A DNA stretch of 19,980 nucleotides from VBDM01 sp035317085 (GTDB taxonomy: Bacteria; Pseudomonadota; Gammaproteobacteria; Burkholderiales; SG8-39). Both the position numbers and the translations under genes were made by a program. Of this stretch, positions 15,058 through 19,980 are shown one piece after another (position 1 is the first letter of the stretch; each line of letters opens with the position of its first letter). The stretch covers positions 1 to 19,980 of the forward strand of contig DATHHS010000068.1 in assembly GCA_035317085.1 (NCBI GenBank). The letters are read 5' to 3'. A model generated the notes under the pieces. It was given only the letters and a program-made list of their open reading frames with translations. It did not search any database and had not been told where the DNA came from.

Positions 15058-15948
15058 TCAGCGAGTGATTTTCGTTTCCCATTTTATGACCTGCCTTCCA
15101 TCGGCCGCGATCCGCGGCTCGCCTTTCCAGGCGTGGCCGTAGACCAGCTCGATCGTGGCGGGAAGTTTGCCACCCCTGCGTTCCCGTTCGTACGCCTCGC
15201 GCATGCTTCGCCATGCGGACCGCCCCGATAGGCCGCGCCCGCGATCGCGAACGGCGCAGGTCTGCCCCGAAACTTTCAGATCGCGCGCGAGCAGCGCTAC
15301 GTCGGGATAGGTCAGCGTGATCGTCTCCATGTCCATGACCGGCTCGGCGAAGCCGCTTGAGACCAGCATGTCGCCAACGTCGTGCATGTCGGCAAAAGAG
15401 TGCACATGAGGCGTGGACGAGCCTGCCGCGAACGCGGTTTTCAGTTCCTTGAGTGTGTCGGGTCCATAGCTGGAGAACATCAATAGACCGCCTGTTGCCA
15501 GGACTCGGCGAAACTCCCCTAGAGCAGCGAGCGGGTCCACGGCCCAGGCGAGGGCGAGATTCGACCACACCAAGTCGATGCATCCGTTGCGGAGGGGCAG
15601 GCGCGAAAAATCCGCGCACAAGCGAAAGCGTCCCGGACCGGAGAGCAGGTACCGCGCACGCTGAACGAGGGACTCGGAGCGTCTCGCCGCGAGAAGTGCG
15701 GCCGGCGCAAAATCGACGCCCAGCAGATCCGCTTTCGGATAGCGCCGGCGCAGCAGCCCGAGGCCGCGCCCCGTGCCGCAACCTGCATCGAGCACTCGCG
15801 CCGGCTGCAGACGGATATAGTCGAGCCGCTCGAACATGCGCCGTTCGACTTCGCTCTGCAACACTGCGGTATCGGCGCCGATTCGCGCGGCGCGATCGAA
15901 CGCACGCCGCGCCTGTCTCGCGTCCAGCTGAAATGTCCGGGGATCCAT
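15058..15948 (-). CDS. bioC: Malonyl-ACP O-methyltransferase BioC
   Basis: BioC methylates malonyl-ACP with S-adenosylmethionine so that fatty acid synthase can build pimeloyl-ACP for biotin. The 296-aa protein is a class I methyltransferase: VLDAGCGTG at residues 52-60 (SAM motif I), a short GVDF acidic loop, and DLVWSNLALAWAVDP around motif IV, which is characteristic of BioC. The N-terminal RQARRAFDRAA stretch also fits the family. ATG 15948 lies 48 bp after the bioB stop, so the two are probably one transcript. bioF, bioH, bioD and bioA are not adjacent. Confidence 0.9.
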   Translation of the reverse strand: MDPRTFQLDARQARRAFDRAARIGADTAVLQSEVERRMFERLDYIRLQPARVLDAGCGTGRGLGLLRRRYPKADLLGVDFAPAALLAARRSESLVQRARYLLSGPGRFRLCADFSRLPLRNGCIDLVWSNLALAWAVDPLAALGEFRRVLATGGLLMFSSYGPDTLKELKTAFAAGSSTPHVHSFADMHDVGDMLVSSGFAEPVMDMETITLTYPDVALLARDLKVSGQTCAVRDRGRGLSGRSAWRSMREAYERERRGGKLPATIELVYGHAWKGEPRIAADGRQVIKWETKITR

Positions 15949-15996
15949 GCCGACAGTCTAGCGGCCGCCGTTTCCGGCGGGGCATCGCGGCCCGCG

Positions 15997-17013
15997 CTAG
16001 AGCGTACGAAGCCCGAGTTTTCCCAGCAGGGCACGATCGCGCGCCGCCTCGGGATTGCCGGTGGTGAGAAGCTTCTCGCCGTAGAAAATGGAATTCGCGC
16101 CGGCGAGAAAGCACAAGGCCTGCACCGGCTCGGGCATCTCGGAGCGTCCCGCCGATAGACGCACCATGCTCCGGGGCATGGTGATTCGGGCACAGGCAAT
16201 CGTTCGCACGAACTCGCTCCAATCGAGTTTCGCCGCGCCCTCGAGCGGCGTGCCTTCCACCTGGACGAGATCATTGATAGGCACGGATTCCGGCTGCGGA
16301 TCGAGACTTGCGAGCCCGGCGATCAGGCCGGCGCGCTGCCCGCGCGTCTCGCCCATGCCCACGATCCCTCCGCAGCACACCTTGATCCCGGCCTGGCGCA
16401 CCCGCGAAAGCGTGTCGAGGCGATCACGATACCCGCGCGTGGTGATGACCTCGCCGTAGAACTCGGGGGCGGTGTCGAGGTTGTGGTTATAGTAGTCGAG
16501 ACCGACCGCCTTCAGCTGCTCCGCCTGTCCTTCGCGCAGCAGTCCGAGGGTCGCGCAGGTCTCCAGGCCAAGCGCCTTGACTGCGCCCACCATCCCGGCC
16601 ACTTGTTCGAGATCCTTCTGCTTGGGGCCGCGCCAGGCCGCGCCCATGCAAAAGCGCGTCGCGCCGTTCTCCTTGGCGGCCCGCGCTGCGGCAATCACGG
16701 ACTCGATCGAAAGCAACTCCTGGTTTTCAACCCCGGTCTGATAGCGCGCCGATTGCGGGCAATACGCGCAGTCCTCCGGGCATCCTCCGGTCTTGATCGA
16801 AAGGAGAGTCGAGAGCTGGACCGCATTGGCATCGAAGTGCAGCCGGTGGACCGTCTGAGCGCGATGGAGAAGATCGTTGAAAGGCAGCTCGAAGAGCGCC
16901 TCCACCGCAACGCGGGTCCAGCGAGGCTCGTCCTCTGCTCGAGATTCACTCCGGCCGCCGTGCACCGCGGCACCGGCTTGTCCGTTATGGGAAATTGTCG
17001 TGGGTATCCGCAC
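15997..17013 (-). CDS. bioB: Biotin synthase BioB
   Basis: BioB is a radical-SAM enzyme that inserts sulfur into dethiobiotin, the last step of biotin synthesis. The frame gives 338 aa with the radical-SAM cluster CPEDCAYC (C78, C82 and C85 from the longest start) and the BioB motifs LSIKTGGC, YNHNLDTAPEFYG and RLSAGR. The family usually starts close to RWTRVAVEALFELPFNDLL, so the first about 30 residues may be untranslated. GTG 17013 is the longest start and GTG 16965 is a good alternative. Neither has a strong ribosome-binding site. It is divergent from comF with only 35 bp between the longest frames. Confidence 0.94.
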   Translation of the reverse strand: MRIPTTISHNGQAGAAVHGGRSESRAEDEPRWTRVAVEALFELPFNDLLHRAQTVHRLHFDANAVQLSTLLSIKTGGCPEDCAYCPQSARYQTGVENQELLSIESVIAAARAAKENGATRFCMGAAWRGPKQKDLEQVAGMVGAVKALGLETCATLGLLREGQAEQLKAVGLDYYNHNLDTAPEFYGEVITTRGYRDRLDTLSRVRQAGIKVCCGGIVGMGETRGQRAGLIAGLASLDPQPESVPINDLVQVEGTPLEGAAKLDWSEFVRTIACARITMPRSMVRLSAGRSEMPEPVQALCFLAGANSIFYGEKLLTTGNPEAARDRALLGKLGLRTL

Positions 17014-17016
17014 GAC
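16997..17016. promoter_or_regulatory. Imperfect dyad at the bioB/comF divergence (candidate operator)
   Basis: GTCGTG and CACGAC form perfect 6-bp arms around an 8-bp spacer with partial pairing (8 of 10 positions overall). The dyad covers the proposed GTG start of bioB. If bioB starts further in, it lies in a regulatory gap shared with comF. It does not match the BirA operator consensus I know. Confidence 0.3.
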
Positions 17017-17048
17017 ACGATCATCCGGGCAAGTCGAAAAGTTGTCAA

Positions 17049-17747
17049 ATGAAGCTATTCGCTCTGCTTAACAACGGTGCGAGAAACGTCCAGACCTTGG
17101 TCGGTGAAGACTGCTTGCTCTGCGGAGCGGAAAGCGGTGCGGAGCCGCTGTGCGCCGCGTGCGCTACCGAGCTGCCCGCGCTCTCGGAGTGTTGCCCTCG
17201 ATGTGCGCTGCCCAGCCCAGGCGGGGCCGTCTGCGGCAGCTGCCTCAACCACCCTCCGCACTTCGACGCAACGCTTGCATTGTGGCGCTACGAATTTCCG
17301 TGCGACAGGCTGGTGCAGGCCCTGAAGTACCGAGGCCGACTGGCGCTGGCAGGATTCTTTGCGAGCGGCCTTGCCTCCCGGTCGCTGCCGAGGGTGGATC
17401 TCATCCTGCCGATGCCACTGCACCCGAGGCGCCTTGCCGAGCGCGGGTTCAACCAGGCATTGGAGATCGCGCGGGGTGTCGGACGGGACCTGGGCGCGCG
17501 AGTGGAGCCGCGCGGCGCGCAACGCGTGAAGGACACGGCGCCGCAAACGGAGCTCCCCTACGGCGAGCGCGCGAAGAACGTACGCGGGGCGTTTGCCTGT
17601 AATCTCGAACTATCAGGTAAAAGCGTCGCGGTGGTGGATGACGTAATGACCACCGGCGCAACCCTGAACGAGCTCGCACGGATCCTCAAACGCGCGGGAG
17701 CAGCTAGGGTCGACAACTTCCTCGTCGCACGCACCGTTCCGCGCTGA
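17049..17747 (+). CDS. comF: ComF family phosphoribosyltransferase-like protein
   Basis: ComF proteins are linked to DNA uptake and processing of incoming single strands in competent bacteria. The 232-aa product has an N-terminal zinc-binding region with four CxxC pairs (C22/C25, C35/C38, C49/C52, C62/C65). The type I phosphoribosyltransferase domain follows, with PMPLHPRRLAERGFNQ (about 121-136) and the PRPP loop VAVVDDVMTTGATL (about 193-206). ATG 17049 was chosen because it gives the usual short N-terminus; a longer frame from 16995 would overlap bioB. A location next to bioC/bioB is common in proteobacteria. Its own enzymatic activity is not established. Confidence 0.93.
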   Translation: MKLFALLNNGARNVQTLVGEDCLLCGAESGAEPLCAACATELPALSECCPRCALPSPGGAVCGSCLNHPPHFDATLALWRYEFPCDRLVQALKYRGRLALAGFFASGLASRSLPRVDLILPMPLHPRRLAERGFNQALEIARGVGRDLGARVEPRGAQRVKDTAPQTELPYGERAKNVRGAFACNLELSGKSVAVVDDVMTTGATLNELARILKRAGAARVDNFLVARTVPR

Positions 17748-17796
17748 CCCAGCGGCCGCGAGCTCTGGCGACGGGAGTTCGGCAGCCTGCGAAACC

Positions 17797-18801
17797 TTAT
17801 CGCGCAGGCGGTCCCTCCGCCTCTTCCCTGGGGTCTCGAGCCAGGAGCTCCTGCGCAGCGTCGCGGGCCGAAGCCCCTCGGAACAGCACCGCGCAAACGG
17901 CCCGGGTAATCGGCATGTCGATGCGCTTCTCTGTAGCGAGCGCTCCGACCGCCCGCGCGGAATACACGCCTTCCGCGACATGGCCGAGCTGCTGCAGGAT
18001 TGCATCGAGCCGCTCGCCTTGCGCGAGGAGCAGCCCGACACGCCGGTTGCGGGACAGATCTCCGGTGCAAGTAAGGATGAGGTCGCCCGCTCCCGCGAGC
18101 CCCATGAACGTCTCGGATCGTCCGCCCAGTGCCACGCCGAGCCGTGTGAGCTCGGCGAGACCCCGGGTGATCAGCGCCGCCCGCGCGTTGAGGCCGAGCC
18201 CCAGGCCATCGCTGATGCCGACCGCGATCGCCATGACGTTTTTCACCGCTCCGCTGATCTCCACGCCCGCGAGATCGGTGCTGAAGTAGACCCTCAGCAT
18301 GGGTTGGTGAAGTTCTCGCGCCATCTGTTTGGCGAATTCCGCATCGCGCGCAGCGAGCGTGAGGGCGGTGGGGCATCCCTTCGCAACTTCCAGCGCAAAA
18401 CTCGGCCCGGACAAGGCTCCGCACACCGCCCGCTCTCCGAGGACTTCCGACACCACCTGATGCGGGAGCTTCCCGCTGGTCTGCTCGAAACCTTTGCACG
18501 CCCAGACGACGGGCCGCTCAAAGCGTGCGGCGCGAACGCGCTCGAGAACATCGCGTAGCGCGGAGGTCGGAGTGGCGACTATAGCAGCGTCGCTCTGGGC
18601 GAGCGCTGAAGGAAGCTCCTCGTTCACGCTCACCGCATCGGGAATCGCGACTTCCGGAAGATAACGCAGATTGCGCCGTCCCGATCCGATGGCGGACGCC
18701 AGCCGGGCGTCGCGTGCCCAAAGCGCCACCCGGTGCTTTCCGGCGAGAGCGACCGCCAGGGCCGTGCCCCAGGCACCCGCGCCGAGGATGGCGATGTTCA
18801 T
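17797..18801 (-). CDS. gpsA: NAD(P)-dependent glycerol-3-phosphate dehydrogenase
   Basis: GpsA makes sn-glycerol-3-phosphate from dihydroxyacetone phosphate for phospholipid synthesis in the cytoplasm. The 334-aa product begins with the Rossmann motif GAGAWG (residues 7-12), has SGPSFALEVAKG at 131-142 and the catalytic lysine K187 in EISGAVKNVMAIAVGISDGL. The substrate-domain TCTGDLSRNRRVG lies further on. ATG 18801 matches the family N-terminus; an in-frame TTG at 18861 would add 20 unlikely residues. The gene is the third after secB and the SH3 gene and is convergent with comF; no terminator is visible in the 49-bp gap between them. Confidence 0.96.
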   Translation of the reverse strand: MNIAILGAGAWGTALAVALAGKHRVALWARDARLASAIGSGRRNLRYLPEVAIPDAVSVNEELPSALAQSDAAIVATPTSALRDVLERVRAARFERPVVWACKGFEQTSGKLPHQVVSEVLGERAVCGALSGPSFALEVAKGCPTALTLAARDAEFAKQMARELHQPMLRVYFSTDLAGVEISGAVKNVMAIAVGISDGLGLGLNARAALITRGLAELTRLGVALGGRSETFMGLAGAGDLILTCTGDLSRNRRVGLLLAQGERLDAILQQLGHVAEGVYSARAVGALATEKRIDMPITRAVCAVLFRGASARDAAQELLARDPREEAEGPPAR

Positions 18802-18892
18802 CGTATCGAGAAAGCTCTGAGCATTGACAGGACGCGATGGGGGAAAGGCAGACTGCGACAATCTTCGTTCTCTACGGTGAAAGATCCCGGGC

Positions 18893-19327
18893 TTAAACGC
18901 CCCAAACCTGACCGATCTTGATATAGCCCGACTGGCCTTCGGCGTGGCGTACTCTGACCCAGCCCCCTGTCGGCGGCTCGGCGACGTCCAGGGCCACGCC
19001 CTGCTGCGCCTGGAACACCACGGCCGACTGGTCGCTTGCCGTCTGCCTCACGTCCGCGACGGCAGCGGTCACGATTACCGTGCGCTTCTCCGAGAGGGTC
19101 TTTCTTTCGACCCAGGCAAGATCACCTGCCTGGTCGCGAACCTTGACCCAGTTGTCGATGTTGATGACGATTTCGACCGGGTAGAGACGGCTCGCAACGA
19201 AAAGTTTTTTGGCACGAACCGAAGGGGCATCGTACATCGGCGTCCCATTTTCCGCGACCGAGCGAAAATCGCCCGCGACCGCGGACCACGCCAGAGCCAT
19301 CAGAACCAAAGCAGTCAGGAAGCGCAT
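18893..19327 (-). CDS. Exported protein with two SH3-like repeats
   Basis: The 144-aa protein has a signal peptide (to about residue 18, SAVA) and two bacterial SH3-type modules, at about residues 22-75 and 85-144. Both share the pattern of a short strand, a V-x-V/V-x-x stretch and a W-V-(K/R)-V-R core (NWVKVRDQAGDLAWV and GWVRVRHAEGQSGYI). Such domains usually bind cell-wall peptides or protein partners in the periplasm. ATG 19327 overlaps the secB stop by one base (TGATG), so translation is coupled. No catalytic domain follows; the specific role is unknown. Confidence 0.85.
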   Translation of the reverse strand: MRFLTALVLMALAWSAVAGDFRSVAENGTPMYDAPSVRAKKLFVASRLYPVEIVINIDNWVKVRDQAGDLAWVERKTLSEKRTVIVTAAVADVRQTASDQSAVVFQAQQGVALDVAEPPTGGWVRVRHAEGQSGYIKIGQVWGV

Positions 19328-19794
19328 CAGTGTGCAATCTCGATGCGCGAGCCGCTCGGCTGAGCGGCGGCTTCGGCTAGCCGCTGCTGATAGAGGGTCT
19401 CGAAATTTACAGGAGCGAGCAAAACCGGGGGAAAGCCGGCTCGGTTGACGATGTCAGAAACAGTCTCGCGTGCATAGGGGAACAACACGTTCGGGCAGAT
19501 CATCCCCAGCACGGGGGCGAGGTCTGCTTCGGAAACATTTCGTATCTGGAATACGCCCGCCTGGGAGACTTCCACGAGGAACAAGGTCTTGTCCGTCCGC
19601 TTTGCGGTCACCGTGATGACGAGGGTGACCTCGAACAACACATCGCTTACTCGCTGCGACTGCTGCGAGAGCTGGACCTCGAGCTGCGGCTGCTCCGACT
19701 GCATGAACGTCTGCGGCCCGCCCGGCACCTCGAGCGACAGATCCTTCACGTAGATCTTCTCAATACTGAACATCGGCTGCTGCGCTTCGCTCAT
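19327..19794 (-). CDS. secB: Protein-export chaperone SecB
   Basis: SecB is a cytoplasmic tetrameric chaperone that keeps preproteins unfolded and hands them to SecA. The 155-aa product has the family length and motifs: FSIEKIYVKDLSLEVPGGP near the N-terminus, FLVEVSQAGVFQIRNV, the Pro-rich MICPNVLFPYARETVSDIV and the conserved GFPPVLLAPVNFETLYQQR. ATG 19794 has a GGAG ribosome-binding site about six bases upstream. It sits between grxC and the SH3 gene, the usual grxC-secB-gpsA neighbourhood. Confidence 0.97.
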   Translation of the reverse strand: MSEAQQPMFSIEKIYVKDLSLEVPGGPQTFMQSEQPQLEVQLSQQSQRVSDVLFEVTLVITVTAKRTDKTLFLVEVSQAGVFQIRNVSEADLAPVLGMICPNVLFPYARETVSDIVNRAGFPPVLLAPVNFETLYQQRLAEAAAQPSGSRIEIAH

Positions 19795-19830
19795 CGGGAC
19801 TCCGATAGGGGTTGTAGAAAAGCTCGGGCG

Positions 19831-19980
19831 CTAGGCCGCGAGCAGCGACTCGAGCTTTCCGGCGTGCTCCAGCTCGGCGAGGTCTTCGAATCCGCCCACG
19901 TGCCTCTCGCCGATGTAGATCTGCGGGACGGTGCGGCGGCCGGTCTTTTGCATCATCTCCTCGCGCTGGCGGGGATCGAG
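19831..19980 (-). CDS. grxC: Glutaredoxin 3, C-terminal fragment (N-terminus outside window)
   Basis: The last 49 residues before the TAG at 19831 are open to the window edge. They include GRRTVPQIYIGERHVGGFEDL, the glutathione-binding TVP and GG(F/C)(E/D)DL motifs of GrxC-type glutaredoxins. The CPYC active site would lie beyond the window. Order and spacing (36 bp before secB) match the standard grxC-secB pair. It is expected to be a cytoplasmic thiol-disulfide reductant. Confidence 0.93.
   Translation of the reverse strand, partial: LDPRQREEMMQKTGRRTVPQIYIGERHVGGFEDLAELEHAGKLESLLAA

Noticed and set aside
15014..16222. 402-codon minus-strand frame across bioC and the end of bioB
   Set aside because: Overlaps both genes in a different frame; Arg-rich composition and no motif.
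17748..17796. Possible terminator between convergent comF and gpsA
   Set aside because: No stem with adequate pairing and no T-tract was found in the gap.
17558..18499. 313-codon minus-strand frame across comF and gpsA
   Set aside because: Out of frame with gpsA and antisense to comF; no recognisable domain.

Overview
The window is a GC-rich, gene-dense chromosomal segment that looks betaproteobacterial. The indications are the aa3-type oxidase locus with its typical small companions (DUF2244, a 37-aa assembly protein, Cox11, DUF2970, an opposite-strand DUF2909 gene and SURF1), the ftsY-ftsE-ftsX-rpoH block, and a CIRCE operator in front of rpoH. I see no rRNA, tRNA, CRISPR, insertion sequence, phage gene or clear sign of horizontal transfer. 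The longest stretch without a gene is the 156-bp rpoH leader (4636-4791). Genome of origin and species cannot be fixed from the sequence alone.

Layout. (1) 1-2074, minus strand: two adjacent M16 peptidase-like genes. The upstream one is zinc-competent; the downstream one has lost the zinc motif and runs off the window start. (2) 2144-5634, plus strand: ftsY, ftsE, ftsX, then rpoH behind its own leader with a perfect CIRCE element. A bidirectional hairpin terminator (5648-5675) separates rpoH from the convergent gene. (3) 5674-6615, minus: a REC-GGDEF response regulator, predicted diguanylate cyclase. (4) 6732-15012: the cytochrome oxidase locus, almost all on the minus strand. Read in transcription order it is DUF2244, coxB (CuA subunit with a fused cytochrome c domain), coxA, a 37-aa small protein, ctaG/cox11, DUF2970, coxC, then (opposite strand) a DUF2909 twin-TM gene, then SURF1, a divergent SCO-like membrane protein, ctaB and SCO1. 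(5) 15058-17013, minus: bioC and bioB (biotin), with comF divergent on the plus strand (17049-17747). (6) 17797-19980, minus: gpsA, an SH3-domain exported protein, secB and the C-terminal part of a glutaredoxin (grxC).

How the genes work together. Region 4 encodes the three core subunits of an A1-type haem-copper oxidase. It also encodes copper delivery to CuB (Cox11) and CuA (SCO1), haem O synthesis (CtaB) and haem-a insertion help (SURF1). The haem A synthase gene ctaA is not in this locus: only 15 bp separate the SCO-like gene from ctaB. Region 2 links membrane targeting (FtsY), divisome activation of cell-wall hydrolases (FtsEX) and heat-shock transcription (RpoH). The CIRCE site implies that the HrcA repressor feeds into sigma-32 synthesis. 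Region 6 combines redox, protein export and phospholipid-precursor synthesis.

Most of the window is conserved housekeeping content, and I do not see a clear undescribed system. The items most worth a second look are the SCO-like protein with a displaced histidine, the missing ctaA, the CIRCE-rpoH arrangement and the dyad at the bioB/comF divergence.
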